A stretch of DNA of 64,000 nt from Cladophialophora immunda. Taxonomy: Eukaryota > Ascomycota > Eurotiomycetes > Chaetothyriales > Herpotrichiellaceae. The translations under genes and the position numbers were made by a program. Under the pieces are notes generated by a model. The model worked only from the letters and a program-made list of their open reading frames with translations. It did no database searches and was not told the DNA's origin. Shown here one piece after another: positions 10,981 through 20,931 of this stretch. The stretch lies in contig NW_015622544.1 of NCBI RefSeq assembly GCF_000835495.1, forward strand, positions 5,918,855 to 5,982,854, read 5' to 3'. Numbering within the stretch: position 1 is the stretch's first letter; every line of letters begins with the position of its first letter.

Positions 10981-13900
10981 CTATGCGTTGAAACAATCAG
11001 ATCCTGTTTCTCCTGGGACGCCTCTTTCGTTGATGTGTTTCTCCAACCGTCCATCCACACTCCGGCCACGAGCTAATGAGACACGCGCTCGTGCTCTCTC
11101 AAGCTCCACTGGAGACATCTGGCCAAATTGGACACTCCTGCCTAGTCTTTCGTAATGCCTCTCGAAGATGTCGCCGCCGTCGAATGACGCACCAGACGCG
11201 AATGGGGAGGTTTGATCTAAATCACCGGTGACAGCCAGCTCGTCATCCCACAGGTTTGCTGCAGCCACGTCAATGGAAGCCAAGCCAGGTCTGCTGTACA
11301 GATAAGGCTCGCGGATTTGCGGGGACGTGCCTAGTGACGCCGACCCGGGCACTGCTGGCGGCGCCGTTGCATGTGACGTGTGTGATTCCTTAGATGTATC
11401 GCGTGACATAGGCTGTGAGCTGTAGCCTGTAGGAACGGGCTTCGCAGAAAGCCAGCCGCCAACCTCTTGCCTCGGATGAGGCTGCATGTCGGAAAATTCA
11501 GAACGACGCGACAGGGAAATATTCTCATCCACCGGAATTGAAGGGACAATCTTTGTTGCTGCGTGATTGTTCAATGCCGTCTGCATCAGTCGGGGCGAGG
11601 ACGAGGGATGCCTGCTGTGCCTTCGAGCAAGATCTGATGAATCGTAGGTGGGAAGAGACCGACTGGGTAGAAATTCAGTGGTCAAGGGTGACAGTTTCTG
11701 ATTCGGAGATTTGGCGGACAGTGGCAGACGTCCTTCGTCTGACGTTGGCCTGGTACATTGGAGACGCGTAGGTGATTTTATCCTCCCTCCTCTTGTGGGT
11801 GGAGGACTCGCCCGGTGAATCGCTGCCAGAGCCCCCGATGCTTCAGACCCAGTCGAAGTCGGCCTCGTAGTCCGGTCGTCGCTGCCGCTAGTAAAAGATG
11901 AGGCTCTGGAGTGGATCTGCGCCTGTTCGTGGGACAAAGTGGGTGGAATTGGTATGGACTTCCACTCTCCAAGGTCCTTTGGTTTTTTGGACTGGGAGGG
12001 CCGCCCTTGAAATATTGCCTGTAGAACCGAAGAATGACGGGCAGTGCCGAAACTCGCTTCCGTAGGCGTCGTCACATACATGTCCGAATTGCTCGGGCGT
12101 CGACTTCGGTTCGTGCTAGGGATCAAGACCCTAGAGTTGTCCATCCCAGATTGCGACCACCTATCCGTCCAGCTCCCCTCAGACCCTCCATCATCCAAAT
12201 CCAACCCCAGGTGCATCTGGATTGGCGACTCAGTCTGATCGTCGGCATGTTCGGGAGTCCAGGTAGATGTCCTGGTCAAAGCACTGCTCTGGGTACCAGG
12301 ACTGTCTGAAGATGTGCTGCTGGCTCGCTCAAATACGGAGAATTGCACTCGATGATGAAGACTGTCGACCGATTGTGAGGGGGATTGACTCTGAATTTCC
12401 TTCTTGATCGATCGGATGGTTTCGTGAAGACTGTGCCGTGTCTTGCGCAGCGTCGGCGAGGCGTCGGCAGACGATTTGGGGAAGTGTGACCACAGCCGAG
12501 CCGCCTGCGTCTCATAGTCACGATAGTCACGGACAAGACCTCGTCCCTCAGTGCTTTTGATTTTGCCATCTGCGACCACATAAGAGTGGCACAGCATTTT
12601 TGAAGCGACGCAGAGCCACCACCAGTAATGTGCTGGTTGATCTGCATATCGAAATTTCAGTTCGTCTCGGAGTACGTTTTGCACAACGCTGTGAATGCGA
12701 AGAATGTCAATGCTGTAGGTTATCGACTGGGAAGATGATTCATCCAATCTGCTGTCTGAACGAGGTACAATCATTCCTTCGAGACTGCTAGAGTCATCCT
12801 TGAGCAGCCTTGGTTTGTTTCGTTCTGTTTCGACGGTGGTGCCCGTTGTACCAACGGTGTCGATAGTATTACCTCGCGTCCGCCTAGATTCTTCCGGCGA
12901 GAAGGAGGTTTTTGCTGGCGTAACACAGTATTCAAGTAAGGTCCGCTCGACCAGGCCGTACCGTATAAGAACGGCGATTGTGTTGTCTAGCTCTTTCTTG
13001 AGGCTTCCAATCCGTTCAATCGAACGAATCTCAATCCCAAATTCCTGCAAAACAGGCTGTCCAAAGCGAAGGAGAGCTACGGGTATCACGTGCGCAAAAA
13101 AACTGAGCAGCGTAGCCAGATTCACTGCCTCGGGATGCGAATGCTCTCTCAGCGCTGAGACAATATCGAGATAGGGATCCGCAAGCCGATGATCTGAAGT
13201 TCCGGGACTGAACTTCTCCAGCGATGTCCCTCTTGCAATCAAAGCGTGGGCGGCGGCATGGACAGCAAGCGGTAGACATTCGTAATGCTTTACCAATTGT
13301 GTCGCCTTTTTGGCCTGCATCTCTGTTGGTGATTTAATTCCCAGGTTCTTGTAGAGGAGGGCACACGCATCATGCTGTGACAATGGGAACACCTTGACGC
13401 CTGCCGGGTTGAGTAATCTCTGCCGCTTGGCCAGCGTTCGATCCACCGATGTGTAGATGATGTTGTTGCCCGAGCGATCAGGAATATAAGAGACAAACGC
13501 TTCAATGTCCTCGTCATTGTCCGTTGTCACCCCGTCAAATATGAGCAGCCAGCCTTCTCGGGCTTCGAACCATTTCCGTACCGTGTCGACAAACCTGGAT
13601 GATTCATCCCACCCAGGGTCTCGGGGTTCGTCTTTTCCAAGTATCGCGACAGCTTGAGCGATGTCCCAGAAACTCTTTGAGCGTGATTCTTTGGTCTTCG
13701 AGTCGACCCAGAAACAGCCGGCAGGATATTCACTCTGGTGCTGCCACAGATATTCTCGTGCAATCTGACTTTTCCCACAGCCGGGCGGACCCCAGAGCAA
13801 AACCGCGCACGTCCCTAATGCCCGTCGCTTCTGGTTTGCCAGTTTCTGAGCGAGTTGGTCCATTTCCAATTGAAAGCCAAGAAAAATTGAATTTGGCCGG

Positions 13901-15419
13901 AAGCCCACCGGAGCAACAACTAGTGAAGTAGACGACGATAGAGTCAAAGATTGTTCAGCCATTCGGATTGAGCTTATAGAGTCCTCTGTAAACCACCATG
14001 AGTCAGCGTCAACGAGCTCCATTTCTGGCCACTGACCAAACTTCGCTGATCAACGAGGTGCAGTGACCAGATCATCCTCGACCTCTTCAACCTCATACTG
14101 GGGTGAAGTTGACGCGGAGATCTGTTTGGGAGGAGGCGCACTCATTGAACTTGACTGAATGGTCTGGGCAATCCCAGGTGGTGTGACTGTGCCCGAAGCC
14201 CCTACGCTCGTCTGAAAGATGCTATCTATAACAGGTCTCAGCATTTTCGCGGTCGCAGTTTGTGGATGCACATACTCACCACCCAATAATTCACGTGCAG
14301 CTGCTTGCCTTTCAAACTCAGCCATTCGTTTCTCTTCCTCCCATCGAGAGCGGATCAGCGACTGAGATCCAGTGGCATATCTAAGGCGAAGTAAGCAAGA
14401 ACCATTTCTCCGCTAACATTTGCGTGTTTTACCTTTGAACAGCCTCAGCGACAACATCGTAGCCAGGGCTTGATTCGTCCTCGAACTTGCACATATGGCT
14501 ATGAAAAGAAAAGCGGTTTAGTGACCAGATAAGCACATAGACGTTGGTTGCGTCTCACCTGTGGTCTTTTTCAATGCCCATTCTTTCAACTCCTTCGATA
14601 ACAGGTGCAGCAGAATCCTCCTCAACTACGAATGATCGGGTTCCCTTCAAATCGGTAGGCTTTGACTCATGGAAGAAGTATATGTGGAACCGGCTTATGA
14701 TCTCAATGAAGAGCCTATTGATGTTCTGCAGCGTTTCGTTGTTGGTCTGCAGGGCATGCACCAGTTGTGGAGATGTGTCTAAGAACTTCTTCGGAAGGGC
14801 CACAGCACAGATCTTTTCGAGCAAGGAGCCCCATTTTGCGAGGTCAGACCCATTGTGAGGTGTACCAAGAAAGAGGATGCCATAGGTGCTGACATAGATA
14901 GATCGTAGTCGTTCGGTGTGTTGGTGGTGTCGAATGCTCTGGCAGTATATCAAACATCTCTTGACCACCAACCCTCCAAGAGAGTGACAGACGAAGATGA
15001 TGGGTCTTTCCGTGGCTTTCCTCAACTGCGTCCTATCAGAATATTCCCAGTATAAGACAGACCAGCGAAACTGGCTGTGTCAACTCTTGGAGATCTTGTG
15101 CCAAACTTACCGACCTGTTGGCCACCAACCGAGACGCAAGATGTTCTGCATGGTTGTGTATCTTGTCTTTAGAGACGCCATCGGTGAAGGCGGTCACATT
15201 CGCGTCATAGCCGTAGGTCAGAATTCGGGGTTTTTGGTCTTCAAGAGCCGCAGGGAGGAGATCAGCGGGCCAGAAGACGTTGGGCTTCTTCGTAGACCAG
15301 GTATCGTGGGGATGCCCGTTCAATCCATGCACGAAGACAATGTCGACCAGAGGATCTGTCGCCGAATAGACTTCCGTGAGGCCATATTGTACAATCTGCT
15401 TTCCAGCAGAAGTGCTCAT
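10981..15419 (-). CDS. NLR-like protein: SERAC1/PGAP1-type lipase-like domain, NB-ARC ATPase, disordered tail
   Basis: Five exons on the minus strand: 15111-15419, 14559-15025, 14433-14498, 14055-14380 and 10981-13985, giving 1287 residues. Residues 1 to about 270 form an alpha/beta hydrolase with [16 protein letters not shown], the nucleophile motif [12 protein letters not shown] (S118) and LFLGTPHNG, as in many fungal NLRs. A linker leads to [11 protein letters not shown] and the P-loop [14 protein letters not shown] (K about 358), followed by an NB-ARC/NACHT-like module and a winged-helix-like segment ([10 protein letters not shown]). No TPR, ankyrin or WD repeats follow; instead some 450 residues rich in Ser, Thr, Pro and Arg look disordered. 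Fungal NLRs act in non-self recognition and programmed cell death; that role here is inferred. The fourth intron uses a weak donor (GTTGAT), so that junction is the least certain. Confidence 0.85.
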
Positions 15420-16142
15420 CGTTCAAACAGGGCGCATCGGTCAAACATTGAGGAAGCCAGAACAGGAAGGCAGCAGAAGCAAGAGAACCAACATGAAAAG
15501 AACAGCGGCCAGGGAAAAGACTCGCCCGCTCACCGGTACATATGTAGGCTGAAAAGAAGCATCTCAGACATGGAGGACTGGGTCCAGGAGTCACATTCAC
15601 CGTCGAATTGAAAGGGAGGGCGCAGGTGATCTGGGAGCCTGACGATGGGAGTGGTGGGTGCAACCTGCATATTTCCCAGACAAAGAAAATTGACGTGTCC
15701 CCAGAAGGCGAGGGCAAGCAGATTTGGGCGGCTCGTCCCTGGAGCTTCGGGTGGCTTAGGCGTTTCAAATCCGTCGGGGATCGCTTGCTAGGCCTTAGCA
15801 TGGGGCTACCTGCCTTTCTCGGCCCTATTTTGTGGGGGAATTTGTTGCAGCCTCAAATGGCCAAGCTCAGCCGAAGGGGCGAAGTCAGAAAAAGAGGCCC
15901 CAGGCGACCTTTGCGGCTGCTGCATTCTTTGCGCAGACTACCTGGATATTGTATTCTGTAGATGCCAGCCTCATAGCTTTGACTATCTGATCTCCACATG
16001 TATGGTTGTCACAAGATCACCGCTCTGTTCGTAAGACTCGTCCAATGACACCTGTACAAGGGTAACGGAAGTCATACGGCCAGACATGCATCAGGAGGTG
16101 TCTCGGGCAAGACAGGCAACCTCGCTGTGTCATTTTCATGTC
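15420..16142. other. Intergenic region, 5' of the NLR gene and 3' of the enoyl-CoA hydratase gene
   Basis: About 720 bp. A long minus-strand frame (15262-15801) overlaps the NLR start in another frame and has no family resemblance. Nothing else is supported. Confidence 0.4.
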
Positions 16143-17095
16143 TCATCTGCCTTTGAAGACGGGCTTCCGTTTCTCTGCAAATGCTTTCAATGCTTCCATC
16201 CGGTCCTCCGTCTTCAGAATCACCTCGTAGGCTTCGTTTTCTGCAGCTTCTCCTCGTTGCCATCCGTTGACTGCACGCATGGCCTGCGTGAGCGCAATGG
16301 GACCTCCGTCGCAGATGTCATTGGCAAGCTGTAGACTGGCTGCGAGCACCTTTTGCCGCGCCTTTTCATCCTCTTTCAACTCCTCAGGAGTAATTTCCAC
16401 AAGTCGATTGCATAGTCCCAGAAAGTATGCTTCTGCTCCACCGACCCGACGACCGGTGAGAATGAGGTCGCGTGCTCGGTTGACCCCGATTAATGCAGGC
16501 AATCTGTAGGTCCCCCCGGCCCCTGGGATAATTGCCAACTTTGTCTCGGGTTGGCCTACGACCGCAGAGGATCCAAAAACCCGGAATGTAGTACAGAGTG
16601 CCAGTTCCAAACCACCACCAAGTGCAACCGAAGATATAGCAGAGATGGTAGGGACAAGAAGATTAGACAGTTTCGTGAAGGTGTTCCGCATATCGGTCAA
16701 GAATTCTCTAGTTCTTTACATTCATGAGCAGGTGTCACAGCTGGGGAGACCGATGCGTACTCTTCCTGTGTCATCTCTTTTCTTTCTCGCAAGTCTGCGC
16801 CGGCGCAGAACGCTTTATCTGTGTTGGACGCGATGACCAGTGCTCTTGTGGGACCCGCACCAGCCTCGGCCTCGATCTCCTTGACATGGCGCTTCAAATC
16901 GGCGACGAGTCTGCGTGACAAGGCATTTCGAGCGGTTGGCCTGTCGAGGAGAAGAATCCGAATGTTACCAGAGTGCGGCGCCGGGTGGTGTTGAGCTTTG
17001 ATTGGAGAGGGTTCAGATACAGAGGCAAAGGTGCGGTATTTGAGTTGAGTTGCTCGGAGAGTCGTGCATACGCGCCATGCTGGACGAGTTCGCAT
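16143..17095 (-). CDS. Enoyl-CoA hydratase/isomerase, probably mitochondrial (AUH/methylglutaconyl-CoA hydratase-like)
   Basis: Two exons (16761-17095 and 16143-16707) encode 299 residues; the intron has GTACGC..TAG ends and closes in phase. The first 25-30 residues (MRTRPAWRVCTTLRATQLKY) are basic and acid-free, like a mitochondrial presequence. The crotonase fold is shown by RALVIASNTDKAFCAGADLRERKEM (oxyanion hole) and then SVALGGGLELALC, ETKLAIIPGAGGTYRLPALIG and the C-terminal ERKPVFKGR-type tail. The closest remembered pattern is the AUH branch that hydrates 3-methylglutaconyl-CoA in leucine breakdown, but general enoyl-CoA hydratase activity cannot be excluded. It faces away from the NTF2-like gene across 326 bp. 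Confidence 0.9.
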
Positions 17096-17421
17096 TGTTG
17101 CAAGTGTTATGCGTGGTAGGATACCGAAGAAACAAAATGTGATTTATATGTACCTCTTGGGGCAGGGCCGAGGTTGCGGGGAAACGCTCACCTGTGAATT
17201 GAGCTGCAAGGCCAGTCGGTTGTGTTTGCTTGGCTGACGCCGTCCCCGAGATCTCAAGCATCCAGGAAATCAGACCATAGCATCACTTGACCTCCGTCAA
17301 CCATGATTTGGATGGTTGGTAACGACAACTGAATATCCCTCAAGGCAACAAGCACCTGTAATCACATATCCTCAATTCCTGCGAAGATTCTCGAGACCGT
17401 CGGCGGTTCGACTACTTCAGA
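17096..17421. promoter_or_regulatory. Divergent promoter region, enoyl-CoA hydratase gene and NTF2-like gene
   Basis: 326 bp between two outward-facing start codons. It must carry regulatory sequence for both genes if the assigned starts are right. No clear TATA box is seen. Confidence 0.4.
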
Positions 17422-17847
17422 ATGGACTACAGCATGCTCCATGACACCATTCTGGCCCTCGAGGATTCAACCTGGCGAGCACTAACGAATTCGGGAGCCG
17501 CACTATTGCCATTCCTCAGTCGCGATTGTATAATGCTGTTTCCGTTGGGAATGAAAGTGTCGGCCAAGACGGCGCCAAATCTTGAAGATGTGATGAGGAG
17601 CGATGCGTTTGTGCCATGGAAGCAGTACAATATGACCGACGTGGAGGTTACACCGTTGGGACCCGAAGCAGCTCAGATCACTTATCGAGTCAACGCGACG
17701 AGGCGGCATATTACAGCAGATGACGATACCCGACAGGACGAATTCAAAGCTTTGATCTCGAGCACGTGGAGGAAAGATCCAGAGGCAGGAAAATTCCTTT
17801 TGTGCGTTCATCAACAAACACCATATGAAGAGGATTTGGACTTTTAA
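17422..17847 (+). CDS. NTF2-like (DUF4440/SnoaL-type) protein
   Basis: A single-exon gene of 141 residues. It shows the cone-shaped alpha/beta fold pattern: a helix with ILALEDSTWRALTNSGAALL, then LPFLSRDCIMLFPLGM, the segment WKQYNMTDVEVTPLGPEAA and final strands ALISSTWRKD and KFLLCVHQQTPY. Such proteins are small ligand-binding or isomerase-like folds of very diverse role, so no reaction is proposed. No signal peptide. It shares a divergent promoter region with the enoyl-CoA hydratase gene. Confidence 0.8.
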   Translation: MDYSMLHDTILALEDSTWRALTNSGAALLPFLSRDCIMLFPLGMKVSAKTAPNLEDVMRSDAFVPWKQYNMTDVEVTPLGPEAAQITYRVNATRRHITADDDTRQDEFKALISSTWRKDPEAGKFLLCVHQQTPYEEDLDF

Positions 17848-18398
17848 GGATGTGGCTATCTAAGATGTATGCAGGATCCTGGAATGCGACGCGAAACTTT
17901 GGATGGAGACACGGGAGGTTAGGCAGCTTGGACTTAATTGATAGCCGACTTCAAGTGGGTATAATTGTATGCTTGGACGAGGAATTGATTGATCTTCTTT
18001 GATAGTATCCTCGGCTTTCGACAATGGGCTCGTGGCTTCGTGACTGGCATGTGAATTTGCCCTGCACTGTGACATCAGCTGCCTTGGGGGCTCCTCACGA
18101 TCGACCGTGCTGGAAGCCCTGCAAAATCTCACGGATCTCCAGGCCGAGCGAGTCAGTGGCGTCTGCCCGCCACAATGTGGGGAAAGTGAATGGTCACATT
18201 TGTGACGTCGCTGTCGAGGCTGAAGAAGGCAGGATCAACAAACCCCCTCCAGGCTTTCACGCCTGTCGCCCATCATTCAAAACTGACTTCATTTCCCTCC
18301 AGGACCACAGATTCTACTACGCCCAAGTCGCACCTAAAGACTACAGAAAAGCCCATAATCAGATTGACATACTTATCCAATTTACAACTTCTCTCAAA
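17848..18398. other. Intergenic region, promoter of the LEA-like gene
   Basis: About 550 bp between two plus-strand genes. The frame upstream of ATG 18399 is open but shows no family resemblance. Pyrimidine-rich sequence (TTTACAACTTCTCTC) directly precedes the start codon, as is common in fungal leaders. Confidence 0.4.
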
Positions 18399-18799
18399 AT
18401 GTCCTTCCTCTATCAAACCACTCCCGTGCTTCGCACCGCGGTCCGATCATCGATCGTGCGCTCATCACCTCGCCTCTTCTCTACCACAGTCATTCAGCAG
18501 AAGTCCGCCACCGAATCAGTCAAGGATGGTCTCAAGACGGTCGACCGAGCAGTTTCAGATGTCGCGGTTGCCGGCATCGACAAAGGAGGTGAGTTTCCGC
18601 CTGGCACTTCACATTCTCGCCTCGCTGACCATGTTCCACAGTCGAACTGAAAGACAAAGCCGCCGAAGCCATCGGTGTCGAAACCCAAAAGGCCGAGGGC
18701 ACCGCCTCTCAAGTTGCCGGTGAAGCCAAAGGAAAAGCCGCTGAAGTTACGGGCAAGGCAAAGGGCAAAGCGGAGGAAGTCAAGGGCAAGATGTCGTGA
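18399..18799 (+). CDS. Small LEA-like (Lys/Ala/Glu-rich) protein with mitochondrial presequence
   Basis: Two exons (18399-18588 and 18642-18799) with a 53-bp GTGAGT..CAG intron encode 115 residues. The N-terminus (MSFLYQTTPVLRTAVRSSIV) is rich in Arg and Ser, lacks acids and ends in the FSTT-type pattern of matrix presequences. The second half repeats short units of the form KGKAAEVTGKAKGKAEEV, a hydrophilic amphipathic helix like group 3 LEA proteins. Such proteins protect membranes or enzymes during drying or stress. The small size, split gene and presequence are typical of filamentous ascomycetes. The tail could also be compared with CsbD-like stress proteins. Confidence 0.75.
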
Positions 18800-18972
18800 A
18801 GAACACTGCATGGAAATGTTTCAAGGGTGGAACTAGAATCATCACATCCGATTCATTCATGCTGCTGGGGATAAAGCTGGCGTTTCCAATGTATCAATAA
18901 TCATCGTCAATGAGAGCATGACTTCGAGAGGAGCGGCAAAAAGTTATGTACAGTACTCGAGTGCCAATCAAC

Positions 18973-19929
18973 TCACAATGTCTGACCTTGCTTCTCCGAG
19001 TCCTTCAAATTGGGCATCGGCTGCAAGATCGGATTGGCAAAATGCGTCCGATAGACCTCCTCTTCTTCTTGCTTCAACCCATATTTGGCGGGATCGCGCT
19101 TCTCCAGAAAGTGCTTGACGCGGCCCGTTCCCTTGATGTCATTTTCTTCAAAGTGATCCTTCCTTGATGCAAGGAATCGATTTGTTTCCTCGGTAAAGGC
19201 TTGTGCCCGCTCTTCTATAGATCCCGTGAATTGTCCCGCTCTTGTGGCCTGTAAAACTCCAGCAATCACCGCAAGGAGGATGACGATGGACGCGAAGGCA
19301 TTGGGGTGGAGGTAGGTCGCGGGAGGGTCTTTGGGCTTCTCGTATCGTCGATACCATCGTTCCCAATCTTCCCAAGTGGCATTTTGAAATATCGATGAGT
19401 CGTCATCGGGACCGAAGCCATACCGTTTCCCTTCAGGATTAGTAAATCCATGTGAGTGTCTGGTGGCGGCCCTTGTAGCACCCCATCCTGCGCCGGATGC
19501 ATCGTATGCCCTTCGCTTCACCGGATCGGAGAGAATCTCATGCGCCTGCACGACCAATCTGTATCTCTCCAACCTTTCAAGATCGCTCAGTTCCCCAATG
19601 AAGGAGCAGTGGCTATTCCTGTCGGGGTGGTAAATCTTGACCAACTCGTAGAACTTGTGTTTCGTGTAGACTGCGTGCTTGTCCAGGCCAAAGATCTCGT
19701 AGGGTGAAGGCGTAAAAGGCGAGCTCCGCCGACAGGGCCAATTCATGTTGTCTCGAAACTCGTATCCTCGGTCTGATCCGACGTTCGCATAAGTCTTGGC
19801 CTGTGGGGTGAAACGCGGCTCTTGCTTCAGCCGCTTGCGTGGGGAGTTGGGGCATGAAGTACAGAGACAGCATTGCCATGTGCTGTAGGCCGCCGGCAGC
19901 CTCACCTTCTTCAACATTATTGATGGCAT
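18973..19929 (-). CDS. J-domain protein with one membrane segment (JID1-like)
   Basis: A single-exon gene of 318 residues. A basic, Cys-containing N-terminus precedes a J-domain at about 74-145: SPYEIFGLDKHA, helix II KFYELVKIYHPDRN with HPD at 101-103, and VVQAHEILSDPVKRRAYD. A Gly/aromatic stretch follows, then a hydrophobic segment (about 213-231, NAFASIVILLAVIAGVLQA) and an acidic-basic tail. This layout resembles JID1-type J-proteins of the mitochondrial inner membrane, which recruit and stimulate Hsp70. The assignment is by architecture, not search. It faces away from the FHA-domain gene, with 210 bp between the starts. Confidence 0.85.
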   Translation of the reverse strand: MPSIMLKKVRLPAAYSTWQCCLCTSCPNSPRKRLKQEPRFTPQAKTYANVGSDRGYEFRDNMNWPCRRSSPFTPSPYEIFGLDKHAVYTKHKFYELVKIYHPDRNSHCSFIGELSDLERLERYRLVVQAHEILSDPVKRRAYDASGAGWGATRAATRHSHGFTNPEGKRYGFGPDDDSSIFQNATWEDWERWYRRYEKPKDPPATYLHPNAFASIVILLAVIAGVLQATRAGQFTGSIEERAQAFTEETNRFLASRKDHFEENDIKGTGRVKHFLEKRDPAKYGLKQEEEEVYRTHFANPILQPMPNLKDSEKQGQTL

Positions 19930-20139
19930 TTCGGACAGCCAGCAGAGGGAGTAGATAAGGTAGTATCGAAGGGGTCATGTGAGTGCGGAGAGGGTGAAAG
20001 TCTTGCATGTCATCGGTGTTTAGCTCCATGTCAGTCGGGAAAGTTTGCCGATTCAGTCGCTAATTTTCTCCATGAGGTTGATCACGGCGGTGTATGCCTA
20101 ATATTATTGAGTACTTGGCTCCAACAGATCTTCAAACAA

Positions 20140-20931
20140 ATGCCGCGTTCAAAATCACCTCGCAGAGACGACTCACGGGACGGGCGTCGACATCGAGACA
20201 GGGATCGTGATCGAGGTACAAGGGACTACCACCTTGACGAGAGAAGAAAAAGTTCACGAAGCCGCGATCGAGCCAGGAGAAGGTCAACAAGTTTGGATGG
20301 TAATAGTCGGAGAAAATATGATGGACGCAGGTCGCGATCGCCCCGTTCACAGCGATCGCCAGAGAAACCAACGCGTCCGAGAGGATCTCTCCCCTCCCAA
20401 GCTGATGCATTCAACACCAAGGATGGCACAGCCCCTCCAGCAATCCAAAAGCAGAAACCAAATTTCCGTCCATCTGGTCTTTTAGCTGCTGCCTCAAACA
20501 CAGTCGCAACATCAGCTGGCGCAGTCGTCTTGAAATACCACGAGCCCCCGGAGGCTCGAAAACCACCCTCTTCACAACCCTGGCGACTATACATCTTCAA
20601 AGGGGAATCGATAGTCGACACGCTGGATTTGTATACCCAATCTTGCTGGCTCTTTGGCAGGGAAGTGTCTGTCTGCGACTACACCCTTGAACATCCCAGC
20701 TGCTCCAAACAGCATGCCGTCATTCAATTTCGGTATGTTGAAAGAAGGAACGAGTTTGGAGATAAGATCGGAAAGGTGAAGCCGTATGTGATCGATCTCG
20801 AAAGCGCCAATGGGACAACGGTCAACGATGAGGATGTGCCGGAGGGAAGATACGTCGAGCTGCGGGACAAAGATATGATCAAGTTTGGCCATTCCACTAG
20901 GGAATATGTCGTGCAGATGCCCTCCGGATAG
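20140..20931 (+). CDS. FHA-domain protein, SNIP1/Pml1-like (spliceosome-associated RES complex)
   Basis: A single-exon gene of 263 residues starting MPRSKSPRRDDSRDG; an in-frame ATG 11 codons upstream is possible. Residues 1-85 are an Arg/Ser/Asp-rich disordered region (RHRDRDRDRGTRDYHLDER). The C-terminal half is a typical FHA domain: PWRLYIFKGESIVDTLDLY, SCWLFGREVSVCDY, LEHPSCSKQHAVIQFR, YVIDLESANGTTVND, RYVELRDKDMIKFG and STREYVV. The SCSKQHAVIQFR and DLESANGT strings are hallmarks of the SNIP1/Pml1 branch, which in yeast belongs to the RES complex for pre-mRNA retention and splicing. Nuclear function is inferred from that. Confidence 0.88.
   Translation: MPRSKSPRRDDSRDGRRHRDRDRDRGTRDYHLDERRKSSRSRDRARRRSTSLDGNSRRKYDGRRSRSPRSQRSPEKPTRPRGSLPSQADAFNTKDGTAPPAIQKQKPNFRPSGLLAAASNTVATSAGAVVLKYHEPPEARKPPSSQPWRLYIFKGESIVDTLDLYTQSCWLFGREVSVCDYTLEHPSCSKQHAVIQFRYVERRNEFGDKIGKVKPYVIDLESANGTTVNDEDVPEGRYVELRDKDMIKFGHSTREYVVQMPSG

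Noticed and set aside
15262..15801. Minus-strand frame of 179 codons overlapping the NLR start
   Set aside because: Overlaps the conserved first exon in another frame and shows no family pattern; treated as chance.
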